Both the position numbers and the translations under genes were made by a program. Under the pieces are notes generated by a model. That model worked only from the letters and a program-made list of their open reading frames with translations, was not told the DNA's origin and searched no databases. A stretch of 64,000 bases of DNA from JAEUIX01 sp046156035 (lineage in GTDB: Bacteria > Planctomycetota > Phycisphaerae > Phycisphaerales > UBA1924), in the NCBI GenBank assembly GCA_046156035.1, contig JBJXEW010000052.1, positions 62,001-126,000 on the forward strand, in the 5' to 3' direction. The stretch's first letter is position 1. Each line of letters begins with the position of its first letter. Below, in pieces: positions 19,600-28,498 of the stretch.

Positions 19600-19609
19600 C
19601 TACATTGTA
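19600..19609 (-). promoter_or_regulatory. TACAATGTAG element, candidate -10 for the secreted-protein gene
   Basis: On the minus strand this reads TACAATGTAG, 53 bp upstream of the ATG at 19546. The same 10 bases occur at 55630-55639, 89 bp upstream of another minus-strand exported-protein gene. TACAAT fits a -10 box with a poor -35 (TGGCGA at 17-nt spacing). Confidence 0.35.
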
Positions 19610-19744
19610 CCATTCAAGGGCTGGGCTCGCCACCTAACTGGTGAACGGTCATGGCTCCGCCGGCTGTCTGTGAGTTCTATGTACCCTGGCGTTGAAACCG
19701 TTCCCGGCCTGCGCGACCGGACGGTCTCGCCGGGCCGTAGTCGC

Positions 19745-19804
19745 GGTATGGGCACTTGCACCCCGGTGCCCAGTCGCCTTCCGCATACCCCGTTCGGGGT
19801 ATGC
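19745..19804. repeat. Cluster of inverted repeats upstream of a promoter
   Basis: Two stem-loops: GGGCAC-N10-GTGCCC at 19750-19771, and GCATACCCC-GTTC-GGGGTATGC (perfect 9-bp arms) at 19783-19804. A GGTATG at 19745 could also pair with CATACC at 19784. No T-tract follows and both flanking genes point away, so these are not terminators. They end 18 bp before the -35 box at 19823, a position suited to an operator or a REP-like element. Confidence 0.6.
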
Positions 19805-19822
19805 CCGACGTGTGGCTCGTTC

Positions 19823-19851
19823 TTGACAACGGCGGTGCCAGGTTGTGTAAT
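19823..19851 (+). promoter_or_regulatory. Sigma70-type promoter of the 19901-21398 unit
   Basis: TTGACA at 19823-19828, exactly 17 nt of spacer, then TGTAAT at 19846-19851. Predicted transcription starts near 19858, giving a leader of about 43 nt before the ATG at 19901. It is the best -35/-10 pair I found in the window. Confidence 0.7.
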
Positions 19852-19900
19852 GGGAGCGCGTCTCAGGCTGTCGCCATGAAATCTGCGGAGTGATGTGCCT

Positions 19901-20779
19901 ATGTTGCTCTCCCGGCGGAACTACACCGTGGCCCTTGCCTCTCTCGCTGCCCTCGCCTGTTCCGCGACGCTGGTATGGCGGGGTGCGCAGGCTGACGTGC
20001 TGACGGTTGAACCGCTCATGCGCGAGCCCTTTGTTTCGCTCAGGGCCGCGGCAATGCCCGAGGGAGCGGTCGCCCGCGACGTGAGCGTGTGGCTCAAGCG
20101 CCGGCAGGGCACCGTCGACTTCCTCAAGACCAGGATCGGCGGCTTTGCGTACAAGGACTTCAAGACCGCTCAGCCTTCCGAGGGCACTCGACTGGTGGTG
20201 TCATCGCTAGCCGAGTTCGACGCCGCCGACCTGACCAGGGTGGTCCTGATGTTGCCGGCGGAGCCCCGCAAGGACTTGGCCGACGCGATGATGCTCGTCG
20301 ACGAGCAGGAGGTCGAGCTGTGCGACTCCATCTCCAAGCGGGTGCCTGACAATTGGCGAGAGTTGATGCAGGATTGGGCGCTAAGGCGTTCGCTGCTTGA
20401 GCTTGACCTGGCTGCGAAGATCAGCCTTTTGAAGGAGAGCCAAGCCGTGATGTTGCGGGTGTGCGTGAACACACTCGACGGCAAGGTCATGGAGCAGAGG
20501 CTCGCGCCCCGGCCGGCGTACTTCGTGTGGTGGGTGGACAAGTTCTGGGAGAACGACCCAAGCCGGTACAAGCGCTCTGACCAGCGGAGCTCGCCGTGCC
20601 AACCCGAGATATCCGGTGGCGATAAGGTCCTGTGGGTCGGTGGAGCGGACAAGGCCAGTCCCACCGGCAGCAAGGTCCCTAAGACCATTACAGGAAGGAT
20701 GGGGCCCATCGACCTGGACATTCCCGCAGCGGCCTGGGGCGCACCACCCCCTAAAGAGATTCCTCCCCTTTGCAGGTAG
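19901..20779 (+). CDS. Hypothetical exported or membrane-anchored protein
   Basis: A 292-residue protein of unrecognised family. I place the start at the ATG at 19901 because GGAG lies 10 nt before it; a GTG two codons upstream would leave only 4 nt. The N-terminus (NYTVALASLAALACSATLVW) is a signal peptide or anchor. The rest is soluble and charged, with a helical EVELCDSISKRV...ELDLAAKISLLKESQ stretch (~147-188) and a C-terminal Pro-rich end. The gene sits behind a clear promoter and 25 bp before the next plus gene, with which it likely forms an operon. The pair converges on the protease end of the 21443-28498 unit. No function can be assigned. Confidence 0.7.
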   Translation: MLLSRRNYTVALASLAALACSATLVWRGAQADVLTVEPLMREPFVSLRAAAMPEGAVARDVSVWLKRRQGTVDFLKTRIGGFAYKDFKTAQPSEGTRLVVSSLAEFDAADLTRVVLMLPAEPRKDLADAMMLVDEQEVELCDSISKRVPDNWRELMQDWALRRSLLELDLAAKISLLKESQAVMLRVCVNTLDGKVMEQRLAPRPAYFVWWVDKFWENDPSRYKRSDQRSSPCQPEISGGDKVLWVGGADKASPTGSKVPKTITGRMGPIDLDIPAAAWGAPPPKEIPPLCR

Positions 20780-20804
20780 GGAGGACCATGACAGGAGCCG
20801 GCCG

Positions 20805-21398
20805 ATGAAGAATGGGCGACCGAACCCTCTGCGAGTCCTGATCAAGCATGTTGTTGCGCTCGTGTCTGCTGTGGTATCAGGGGGGGTTGTGTTTGCCCGC
20901 ATGGCGCCCCGCCCGCTCAATCTCACCGAGGTGGGGATGACGCTGGTTGTCATTGCCGCAGTTGGCTGGTTGCTGGGATTACTCCTCGTTCACGTCTGCG
21001 GTCCGCGGTCGAAACGCAAGGGATGGGTGTACTACCTCGGCGGCATAGCCTTGGTGCTCGCAGGGCTGCTCGTGGCGCTTGCCGATCGCTATAGCGATCG
21101 GCTCCTGGTGTACACGGTGCCATTCGCCGATCATCGGGTGGTCGTCGGCGTCGACCTGACGGATCCGGGCCGTGACTACTTCCGGCGGTATCCCACCGAG
21201 AATGCGGAGGATGCTGTTCGCGCCAACAGCGGCAGCGCCGACGATATCTGGACCGCGGCCTCGATCCGACCGCGCCGGCGTGAACTCTTCTGGCTGCTGT
21301 GTCCGTTCACGTTCTGCGTCGTGCTGACGATCGTTCTTGCGGCGTATTGCGTTGCGGACTTGGTGCCCGTCGCAGGCGGTGATCGTCGCGGCTCATAA
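20805..21398 (+). CDS. Hypothetical four-TM membrane protein
   Basis: A 197-residue protein starting at the ATG at 20805, with AGGAG about 7 nt upstream. Four hydrophobic segments are visible: LIKHVVALVSAVVSGGVVF (~12-30), LVVIAAVGWLLGLLLVHVC (~46-64), YYLGGIALVLAGLLVALA (~76-93) and FWLLCPFTFCVVLTIVLAAY (~162-181). A soluble loop of about 65 residues between helices 3 and 4 contains VVVGVDLTDPG. It follows the previous gene by 25 bp and is probably co-transcribed. The family is not recognised; the topology would suit a small membrane partner for the exported protein upstream, which is inference from order. Confidence 0.7.
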   Translation: MKNGRPNPLRVLIKHVVALVSAVVSGGVVFARMAPRPLNLTEVGMTLVVIAAVGWLLGLLLVHVCGPRSKRKGWVYYLGGIALVLAGLLVALADRYSDRLLVYTVPFADHRVVVGVDLTDPGRDYFRRYPTENAEDAVRANSGSADDIWTAASIRPRRRELFWLLCPFTFCVVLTIVLAAYCVADLVPVAGGDRRGS

Positions 21399-21442
21399 GG
21401 AGTGCCGGAGAGACCCTCCACCAACGCGTGCCCGGGCACGCG

Positions 21443-22567
21443 CTAGGGTCTGTGCCCGGGCTCCAGCTTGATCCGTCGTCCGAAGACTCTGTCGGCAAAG
21501 ATGTCCGCCGCGAGCATCGCGTACCCGCGCCCGTCGGGTGACCCTCGTGCCCCGGCGAAGTGCATGCCTGCGAGAAGCCCGTCTCGCGTCAGGACGGCTG
21601 CGCCGCTATCCCCGCGGGCAACACGCGGGTTGGTCGTGTACTCGATCACGCCGGGAAAGAAGTAGTTGTGAGTGTGATTGCCGCAGGGGAGGGGTAACCA
21701 CCGGCCGTTGGCGTCGATCTGCTTGATCGTCCCGATCACTTCCTGTTCCAGCCCAGGGATGACCACCGCCTGGCCGACCATGAGCCGGGTGGTGTCGAAC
21801 AGCACGCCGCGGGCCCGACGTTGGTTGATCGTGCTGCTGACCACGGCGGGGTCGTTAACCCGAGCGATGGCCGCATCCAGGCTGGGCGGGCTACGTGATT
21901 CCGGGCGCATCGGCGCGATGTCGCTGCGTGCAATGACGCTTGCGACCGCTACGCAATCGGGCGAGTGCTGATCGATCCTGGCGAGGGTGGTGCCTGCACA
22001 CCGGTCCGTCGAGGCCATCAGTCCCAGCACATGGTTGCAGGAAAGGAGGAATAGGGCGTTGCTGTCGGCATCGCGGACCAGGCAGCACTCGCAGCCCTGC
22101 TCCCCCTCGTCGCCCAGAGTGGCGCTGATGGAACGCCGCGCGTGCAGGTCAATGAGGAACGATTCCTCCACGTCCGTGGGGATGCGGTAACTCCGATAGC
22201 CCCGCTCTCGACGCTCCCGCGCGAGGAAATACGGTGGCACCCGCTGGCGCAGGTCCTTGGGTTCCTGTCCCCGCGGCCATTTCTCACTGACCGTTACACA
22301 GAGCACGAACTCACGCTGCGGAGTGTTCGGAGTATCTCTCCTGCGTGGGCGCGGCCCGGAACCCACTCCCTTGACGCGGCGGCGCTTGCCGATAGTTCTG
22401 AACGCGGGCGCGATGCCCAGGGCGTTGATGCCGAATCGCTCACGCAGAATCCGGCTCTCGCGACGGGCGATCTTGTAGGCGATGCGCATGTAGTTGCGGC
22501 GTTCTCTCGGTGAGAGATGATCCCAGATGATGGCTTCAGGTTGGCTCTTGTTCTTTGCGACTGCCAC
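21443..22567 (-). CDS. Trypsin-like serine protease
   Basis: A 374-residue protein with a trypsin-fold catalytic triad in the correct order: His179 in LLSCNHVLG, Asp231 in SLDAAIARV and Ser321 in RGDSGAAVL. The first ~85 residues form a basic, Arg-rich helical extension (SPRERRNYMRIAYKIARRE) rather than a signal peptide, so the protein is probably cytoplasmic or delivered by another route. It is the last gene of the five-gene minus unit, 10 bp after the lipoprotein gene. In bacterial conflict systems such trypsin-like domains are commonly effectors; here that role is inferred from neighbours (MBL, DUF2235, membrane protein). The triad is seen directly. Confidence 0.85.
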   Translation of the reverse strand: MAVAKNKSQPEAIIWDHLSPRERRNYMRIAYKIARRESRILRERFGINALGIAPAFRTIGKRRRVKGVGSGPRPRRRDTPNTPQREFVLCVTVSEKWPRGQEPKDLRQRVPPYFLARERRERGYRSYRIPTDVEESFLIDLHARRSISATLGDEGEQGCECCLVRDADSNALFLLSCNHVLGLMASTDRCAGTTLARIDQHSPDCVAVASVIARSDIAPMRPESRSPPSLDAAIARVNDPAVVSSTINQRRARGVLFDTTRLMVGQAVVIPGLEQEVIGTIKQIDANGRWLPLPCGNHTHNYFFPGVIEYTTNPRVARGDSGAAVLTRDGLLAGMHFAGARGSPDGRGYAMLAADIFADRVFGRRIKLEPGHRP

Positions 22568-22577
22568 GGCGGTGCTC

Positions 22578-24644
22578 CTATGGGCCCATCGGGGCGAGGC
22601 TGTAGGGCTCCGGCCATTGGCCCGGCCCTGTACCCAACGCTTTGCCTACGACATTCTGGCCAAGGTATTTCGTCCATTCAGTCTGGATTCGCTCCGCTTC
22701 CTCCTTGCTCGCCGCTGGAGTCGCGGCGTACACGTAGCTCTGGGCGTCGGGTGCCAACGACACCGTCAACTCACCCGGGCCGGCCCGCGCAGTTGTTGTG
22801 GCGATGCCTTGGAACTCCTTCAACATTTCGTTTGACGGCGGCAGGATATAGGTGATCGTGAACTTGGCGATGTCAGCCTTCGCCGCCGCAACGGCCTTCT
22901 GCTTGACCGATTCGAGGGCCTTCATTGCAGTCTCACGCTGCTTGGCCGTGAACGTCAAGGGCGAAGTGCCGGTTGCCTGCGGCCTCTGGTGGCGGTACGT
23001 GAGCACGAGAGTAGTGTCACCGTCTTCCTTGCGAACGTCGAATGTGCCGGGCATGAAGTTGAGATCGGTTTGTTGAAGGTCCTTGATTTGGTGGTCGAGA
23101 GATTGCTGCACCTGGTCGATTGAGCCGCCTTCCGGCTTCTGGTCCTGCGGCGCTGGGGACACCCGGGTCGGTGGATCGGCGACGCGGGCACCGCCCGCCT
23201 CGCCGGTCGTCCCCGTGCGGTCGTACAGGGTGCCGAAGGGCGAGCCGTTGTTGGTCACCACCTCGACCGCCACGTACCTGAACGTGTTGAAGCTGATGTA
23301 TTGGTACGGATAAACGGGGACGGTGTACCGGCCGTTGTTGGGGTACTGGGCTTCAACCACGCGGCGAATGGTTTCATCGGTGATCGCCTTGATGTCGCGG
23401 ACCTGCGGCCTGCCGTCGAACGCGTCGATGACGACCGCTGCGGGTGGGTGCTCCAGCAGTTCGCGCGGCTTCAGCACGGGATACAGGCCCTTGGCGGCAT
23501 AGTGCACGATCACGATCTTGAGGGTCACTGGGGTGCCCTTGTGGAGCTCTGCGCCGGGGGCATCCTTGTCGAGCGTACGGGTCTGCAGTTCGAGGCCGCC
23601 CGCGAGCGCCGCACCGATCGGCCCGCCGGCGAGCGTGCCCACGGCGGCCTTGGCTGCCTTGACCGCGGTGTCGATCAGATCGAAGATCCGTGCCGTCAAC
23701 TGGGAGTTGTCGGTCTCCGAGTTGAAGCCCTGAAGGCTCCAGCCCTGGCCCAGATTTACCTGGAACTGGGCGTTGCCAAGGCCCGACTGGCTGGACACGA
23801 CGTACTGCTCGTCGAAGTCCGGCATGTACACGATGTCGAGATTGCCCCGCAGGGGCTGATACGCATAAGCGCCGTTGTCGTTGGAGACCCCGCGCTTGTT
23901 GATCCCTGTGGGGTTCTGGCTCGCGGCCGCGTCGGCGCGATTGGCATCCTTACGCGCGGATTCGGCGGCGCTTTGGGCGTCTGATGCGGCCTTGCTCGCG
24001 GCGCCGCCGGCTTCCGCAGCCGCCTTCGTCGCGCCGGTCACCGCCTCGGCGAGCTTAGTCTTCATCGCGTCGTTGATCGGAAGCCCCTGCAGGTCGAGTG
24101 CGCGGGCGGCGGTCGCATCCGTAACGGTGGGGCGCTCGATGTACCGCTCGGGGACCTCAAAACTCCACTCTTCGCCCTTCAGATTGCTGGCGAAGACGTC
24201 AAGCAGGGGATGGCCCTTGCGAACGCTGTCGACATACACGTACTTGCCGTCGGCCGAGACCGTGCCGTTGACCAAGTAGACGTCGGTCGCTACGGGAAAG
24301 GACTCGAAGACGCTGACGAACGGCCGGGGCAAGTAGAAACGAACGCCCTCCATCGCATCGGCCTGCTGCTGAAGGTTACCGGCATTCCAAAGCTCCTTGC
24401 TGTACTGCGTGGGCGTGGGTACCTTGCGCACGGTGACCGTGGCGCAGCCCAGCGGTAGCACGGCCGCAACGGCGAGGAGGGTGCTTCTAAGACGGATGTG
24501 GGCGGTCCGTTTTTCAGGCGGAGGCGTGGTCTCGGTGCCGCACCCGTGGGCCGGTTGACGTGAGGGCGTGTACACGGGAGCGCCTGCGCCGAGGGCGAGT
24601 CCGTTGAGGGGATGAGAATGAGCGTCTTCGGTGCTGTGTTTCAT
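22578..24644 (-). CDS. Large putative lipoprotein
   Basis: A 688-residue protein with a lipobox-like segment (STLLAVAAVLPLGC, Cys near 67) preceded by an unusually long polar N-terminus. The true start may be later, but no better in-frame start with a ribosome binding site was found, so the ATG at 24644 is kept. A coiled-coil Ala/Lys/Glu stretch lies near 190-235, a small hydrophobic AAVGTLAGGPIGAALAGGLE segment near 335-355, and the remainder is soluble. No known family is recognised. The gene is flanked by the four-TM protein gene (86 bp upstream) and the protease gene (10 bp downstream). It is probably the envelope component of this unit. Confidence 0.7.
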   Translation of the reverse strand: MKHSTEDAHSHPLNGLALGAGAPVYTPSRQPAHGCGTETTPPPEKRTAHIRLRSTLLAVAAVLPLGCATVTVRKVPTPTQYSKELWNAGNLQQQADAMEGVRFYLPRPFVSVFESFPVATDVYLVNGTVSADGKYVYVDSVRKGHPLLDVFASNLKGEEWSFEVPERYIERPTVTDATAARALDLQGLPINDAMKTKLAEAVTGATKAAAEAGGAASKAASDAQSAAESARKDANRADAAASQNPTGINKRGVSNDNGAYAYQPLRGNLDIVYMPDFDEQYVVSSQSGLGNAQFQVNLGQGWSLQGFNSETDNSQLTARIFDLIDTAVKAAKAAVGTLAGGPIGAALAGGLELQTRTLDKDAPGAELHKGTPVTLKIVIVHYAAKGLYPVLKPRELLEHPPAAVVIDAFDGRPQVRDIKAITDETIRRVVEAQYPNNGRYTVPVYPYQYISFNTFRYVAVEVVTNNGSPFGTLYDRTGTTGEAGGARVADPPTRVSPAPQDQKPEGGSIDQVQQSLDHQIKDLQQTDLNFMPGTFDVRKEDGDTTLVLTYRHQRPQATGTSPLTFTAKQRETAMKALESVKQKAVAAAKADIAKFTITYILPPSNEMLKEFQGIATTTARAGPGELTVSLAPDAQSYVYAATPAASKEEAERIQTEWTKYLGQNVVGKALGTGPGQWPEPYSLAPMGP

Positions 24645-24730
24645 GGGGTTTTCGCCTTGGGTTTCTTGGCGTGATGAGATTCTGAGTGCGGAAGTGTTTG
24701 GGCGTTGGGCGCGGAATCGCCATTGTGCGG

Positions 24731-26083
24731 TTACGGCTTTCCCTCACCGGGCTTTTTCTTGATCAAGTCGTCGATGGCCTCGACGACCGCCGCGCCCGTG
24801 TTGCTCTTTGCGGCTTTGTCCCTGAGTTCGCGGAGCCGCCGCTCCTCGGCCAGCCGGGCCTGTTCGAGTTTCTGCGTCGCGGCCGCTTCGCCGCGCTTGA
24901 CCTCGGCTTGGGCGTCGTCCTTGGCCCTCTGCCCGGAATCGCCCCGTACTAGGGTCGTGAGGGTCTCGGCCACGCGTGTGAACACCGCGTTGACGGCGTC
25001 GGCGGAGTAGCCGCCAATCAAGGCGAGCAGCGTCTGCGTGAGCGTCAGGGCGGATACGGAGGCCGTGCCGGACTCCTTGGGCAAGGTGAGGTGCTCGCCG
25101 AAGTTGGCCAGGATCATGCCGGAGACGATGCCCAGTACGAAGCGCACCACGTACTGGGTCGTGTAGGTGCGGTCGAACGTGCGGCACACGACGTAGCGGT
25201 TCGCGGTGTAGAGCGTGAAGAACGCGGCCCCCAGCATCGCGGCGAAGAAGTTCGCCGTCTGATTGCTGACAATCTGTCGCCATCCCGGGCCTGTTCCTGT
25301 CAGGTTCACCTGATCGCGCATCTGCTTGAGCGTGCTCTGGAGTCGTGCAACGCCGGCGCTGACGGTTGTGGGCCGGTCGCTGATCTCCATGAGCGCCAGT
25401 TGCACCGCATCGTCGGGCCAGCCCGGATGCAGGCTCGGCAAGGCGGCCGCGACCGCGCTGAGCTGGTTGTTGCGTTTTTCGAGGTCCTCAACGATGCTGT
25501 TAAGCTGCGTGACGAATCCATCGGGCTCTTGGTCCAACGCACCCAGGTCGGAGAGTCGTTGTTCGAACCCCGCGACCTTGTCGAGGATGGTGTTGCTGAC
25601 GCCGGCCGATGTCGTCACTTGGTTCTTCCAGACCAGCGAGCCGACGAAGCCGATCACCGCGACGATGGCGGCGACGACGAGCAGGAAGAGAATGGTCTGA
25701 CGCCGGGCGAAGTCGAAGACGCTGGTGGGCGGCTCGGTGTAGGCGATCGACTCGGGGGTGGCGGGGGCGACCAGCTTGGCTAGGTCCGTGTGCGCGGCCA
25801 TTGCCAGTTCCAGGCTGGCGTCCAGATCAACCGCCCCAACGCTGCCGTACACGACGTCGTCCCTGTTTGCCGAATCACCGGCGACCAGTGCCGCCTCCAT
25901 CGGCACCAAGCCGGCGAGTCTCTTGCGGGTCTCGGGGGCAATCTCAAGCCCTTCTCCAGCCGCGTACATTTTCATGATGTGCACGGCATGTACGAACCGG
26001 CGGAGCTGCACGCGCGGATGAGCAACGGAGATGTCACCATGGGGCAGGACGCTGGGTGCGTCCTCAAGGGAGTCGGATGGCAT
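24731..26083 (-). CDS. Four-TM membrane protein with C-terminal coiled coil
   Basis: A 450-residue protein starting at the ATG at 26083, preceded by AGGAG with 7-nt spacing. TM helices lie near 130-152, 278-295, 311-329 and 345-365. A ~120-residue helical domain separates TM1 and TM2, and a charged coiled coil (QAEVKRGEAAATQKLEQARL) covers ~385-430, ending in a Lys-rich tail. The family is not recognised; the layout resembles a membrane scaffold or channel. It lies 33 bp after the DUF2235 gene in a tight unit, so it may localise or be regulated with that hydrolase. Confidence 0.75.
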   Translation of the reverse strand: MPSDSLEDAPSVLPHGDISVAHPRVQLRRFVHAVHIMKMYAAGEGLEIAPETRKRLAGLVPMEAALVAGDSANRDDVVYGSVGAVDLDASLELAMAAHTDLAKLVAPATPESIAYTEPPTSVFDFARRQTILFLLVVAAIVAVIGFVGSLVWKNQVTTSAGVSNTILDKVAGFEQRLSDLGALDQEPDGFVTQLNSIVEDLEKRNNQLSAVAAALPSLHPGWPDDAVQLALMEISDRPTTVSAGVARLQSTLKQMRDQVNLTGTGPGWRQIVSNQTANFFAAMLGAAFFTLYTANRYVVCRTFDRTYTTQYVVRFVLGIVSGMILANFGEHLTLPKESGTASVSALTLTQTLLALIGGYSADAVNAVFTRVAETLTTLVRGDSGQRAKDDAQAEVKRGEAAATQKLEQARLAEERRLRELRDKAAKSNTGAAVVEAIDDLIKKKPGEGKP

Positions 26084-26116
26084 CGGTCATCTCCTGCGTC
26101 GAAAGCTCTCGTGGGT

Positions 26117-27211
26117 TCAGTGCTGGGCCACGTCGGCCTCCCAAAGAACGTCCTTGGGAAGGTTGGAGGGGCGGTACGCGGCTTGCTCCATGCGAGCCCG
26201 CACCGATGCGTGAACGTGGGGCGTGGGACATTCCTGGCTGGTCAGGACGCGGCGGCGAAAAAGATTGGGCAATCGCCACGCTAGCCGGCGCTTGGCCATG
26301 TTCCATCGGCGCTGGGGGAGGAACTCGAGGGGCTTCCACCAGCCGGCGAGCGATTCGTGGGCCGGGGCCGCGGGGTCGGGCGGTGGGTCGGCCAGCACCT
26401 CGCTGCAGCGAGCGTCGTCGAGGCGTAGTCCGTGGTGCTTGGCTTCGCAGAGCATCCACCGCAACGGCACCTTGGAGAGGGCGGCTTCCGCTTCCGGGTA
26501 CCCGCCGCCAACGTCGGAATGCACCCCGGCGAACCACACCTGCTTGAAGTCCTGGCCGGTGACGCCCGGCTCGCAGAGGTTGGCGCGGAAGCAGGCGCGG
26601 TGCTCGTCGATGGACACGGCGTGGCGCAGCACGCGGAGGGACGGGTTGGAGCGGGTGTGCGGAAGAGTCCGAAAGTTGGTGAAGAAGCCGAACGAACTGA
26701 CCGTGTCCCACACGCCCACGAAGTGGATCGGCACCTTGCGCGTGAAACGCTGGTGGAATCGACGGGCGGTCTGGAACAGCGTCTGCGCGTCCTCGTCGCC
26801 GTCGTCGTTGCTAAAGGTGCGCCACACGTAGGGGGCCAGGTTCTCGTGCTCGGGCCGTGTCAGGCCGAAGAGATGGATCGCTGCCGCGACGGCCCGCGCG
26901 GTGTAGGCACCACGGCTGAAGCCGAACAGGAACAGCTTGTCGTCGGGTTCGTAGTGGCGGGCGATGAAGGCGTAGGCCTCGACGAAGTTGTCGCGGATCG
27001 TGCAGCCGATCGCCCCGTCAAGCCGCTTGCGCACCTGCTTACGCCAGAAGGTCAGGGCGCGCGGGTCGCCCAGGGTGCCCACGCCGGGGTCGTAGAACCC
27101 CAGCTGCTGCTGGTCCAGCACGAGCGTGCTCCACAGGCGCATCACGTTGGTGGAATCGGTGCTGACCTGATTGCCCGTTCCGTCGCAGCAGATGACGATG
27201 TTCTTGGCCAT
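26117..27211 (-). CDS. DUF2235 alpha/beta hydrolase (Tle1-like lipase fold)
   Basis: A 364-residue protein with the DUF2235 hallmarks: KNIVICCDGTGNQ at the N-terminus, the nucleophile elbow FGFSRGAYTAR (Ser99), VGVWDTVSSFG (Asp169) and FAGVHSDVGGGY (His231). DUF2235 includes the catalytic domain of Tle1-type phospholipase effectors. There is no signal peptide. The gene lies between the MBL gene and the four-TM protein gene with 33-bp gaps on both sides. Phospholipase or related esterase activity is expected from the family. No VgrG, PAAR or type VI gene is nearby, so a stand-alone or conflict-system effector role is more likely than type VI delivery; that is inference. Confidence 0.88.
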   Translation of the reverse strand: MAKNIVICCDGTGNQVSTDSTNVMRLWSTLVLDQQQLGFYDPGVGTLGDPRALTFWRKQVRKRLDGAIGCTIRDNFVEAYAFIARHYEPDDKLFLFGFSRGAYTARAVAAAIHLFGLTRPEHENLAPYVWRTFSNDDGDEDAQTLFQTARRFHQRFTRKVPIHFVGVWDTVSSFGFFTNFRTLPHTRSNPSLRVLRHAVSIDEHRACFRANLCEPGVTGQDFKQVWFAGVHSDVGGGYPEAEAALSKVPLRWMLCEAKHHGLRLDDARCSEVLADPPPDPAAPAHESLAGWWKPLEFLPQRRWNMAKRRLAWRLPNLFRRRVLTSQECPTPHVHASVRARMEQAAYRPSNLPKDVLWEADVAQH

Positions 27212-27244
27212 GTGGTGGCGTTGACTGGTGGATCGGGGTGGTGC

Positions 27245-28498
27245 CTAGCGGTCGGGCCGGACGGTAATTCCGCGGCCGTTGCTCTCGACGAGAATGTCCC
27301 CGTCGATGGACGTGCTGTAAAGCGAGCGATCCACCGTCGTGGTGGTCCATCGCTTAGCGTCGGCGTCGTAGGTCCGCAGCGAACGCGCAGGCCCTGGCTG
27401 GGGGCGAACGTAGGCCAGAAGCCGGTCGACGGTGCTGCGGCGCGGGTGCTTGTAGCCCACGTTGGTGCCGACGTTGGGTTCGCCCGGGGTAATCACGGCC
27501 ACGTCGGGGGTCACGGCATCGAGGAAGGGTTCGGTCGACGAGGTGTCGGAGCCGTGGTGGCCGGCCTTGAGGAAGTCGCAGTCGAGACGGGGTTTGATGG
27601 CGGCGTCGGCGAGCAGTTGCTCCTCCTCGTCGTCCTCGGCGTCTCCGACGAACAGCAGGCTGTCCTCGCCGTAGTCCAGCCGGAGGATCACGGAGTTGTT
27701 GTTGGGGTTGTGCGACTCTCCGAAACCGGATGGCGCGAGGACCGTGATCGAGACATCGGCGCGTGAGCAGAACTTGATTTTGAGTCCCGGCGTGGAGGCG
27801 TGGTCGCGATGCACTCCGCGCTGCGTCAGGGTGCGTTCTACCTCGCGGTAGGTCGCGGTGTTGTACACCTCGCCGTTGTCCACGTACTGCACGACCTGGT
27901 ACTGCCGGAGGAGCCAGGCCATGTTGCCAATGTGATCGGCGTGGGGGTGGGTCGCGACGACCACCTCGATCGGGTCGTCTTGAGACTGCAGCACGGAGAG
28001 TGCGTTCTGGAAAGCCTGCTTAGCGCCGGGGTACCTCGTGTCGCCGGTGTCGATCAGGAGTTGATGGTCCCCGTCGGGGCAGACGATCAGGGTGGCGTCG
28101 CCCTGCCCGACATTGATCACGTGGACCTTGAGCGAACCCGCCGGGGGCGGTGCCACGGTGTCGGGCGGTGGGCCGGGCTGCAACGAGACGAAGCCCTTGT
28201 AGATCCAGCTCTGTTGGCCGGTCGGATAGGCGACGTGGTAGTAGTTGTTCGTGGGGTTGGCGGAGACCAGAACCAGCGTCTGACCCACCTCTGCGCGGGC
28301 GACCGGCAAGGCCGTGGCCGCGGGGCCGCCCTTGAGGGGAACACGTCGGTTCACGACCAGGTGGTCCGCACGAACAGCCGGTGTTGCCCAAACAAGAAAA
28401 AGTGCGATCGTCAGCGTCGCGATCGCGGCCGAGGTGCATCGCGGGGGACGGGCGTGTGCTGACGAGCCCGGCGGGGTTGTGGTGCGTGGACCGAACAC
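27245..28498 (-). CDS. Secreted SH3-like plus ComEC-type metallo-beta-lactamase-fold protein
   Basis: A 417-residue protein starting at a GTG (28498), with AGGAG 8 nt upstream. It has a signal peptide (IATLTIALFLVWATPAVRA), then a bacterial SH3-like domain (~48-108, ending SWIYKGFVSL), a Pro-rich linker, and an MBL domain. MBL motifs: NVGQGDATLIV (~129), the metal-binding HPHADH (184-189), FVGDAEDDEEE and KAGHHGSD. This order matches the ComEC/Rec2-type MBL nucleases and phosphodiesterases found as stand-alone enzymes. It is the first gene of the five-gene unit. Metal-dependent phosphodiesterase or nuclease activity in the periplasm or outside is expected; the substrate is unknown. SH3 domains often bind cell wall, suggesting envelope location. 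Confidence 0.88.
   Translation of the reverse strand: MFGPRTTTPPGSSAHARPPRCTSAAIATLTIALFLVWATPAVRADHLVVNRRVPLKGGPAATALPVARAEVGQTLVLVSANPTNNYYHVAYPTGQQSWIYKGFVSLQPGPPPDTVAPPPAGSLKVHVINVGQGDATLIVCPDGDHQLLIDTGDTRYPGAKQAFQNALSVLQSQDDPIEVVVATHPHADHIGNMAWLLRQYQVVQYVDNGEVYNTATYREVERTLTQRGVHRDHASTPGLKIKFCSRADVSITVLAPSGFGESHNPNNNSVILRLDYGEDSLLFVGDAEDDEEEQLLADAAIKPRLDCDFLKAGHHGSDTSSTEPFLDAVTPDVAVITPGEPNVGTNVGYKHPRRSTVDRLLAYVRPQPGPARSLRTYDADAKRWTTTTVDRSLYSTSIDGDILVESNGRGITVRPDR

Larger units (their letters stand above)
19547..19900. other. Divergent intergenic region
   Basis: This 354-bp gap lies between a minus-strand secreted-protein gene and a plus-strand hypothetical gene. It contains a candidate -10 element for the minus gene, a group of inverted repeats at 19745-19804, and a well-formed -35/-10 pair for the plus gene, all entered separately. 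No protein-coding sequence is evident. Confidence 0.7.

Noticed and set aside
19783..19804. GCATACCCC-GTTC-GGGGTATGC stem-loop as a terminator
   Set aside because: No T-tract follows and the flanking genes are transcribed away from it. It is listed as a repeat or operator candidate instead.
26117..27211. DUF2235 protein as a type VI effector
   Set aside because: No VgrG, Hcp, PAAR or other type VI gene occurs in the window, so the family link alone does not support type VI delivery.
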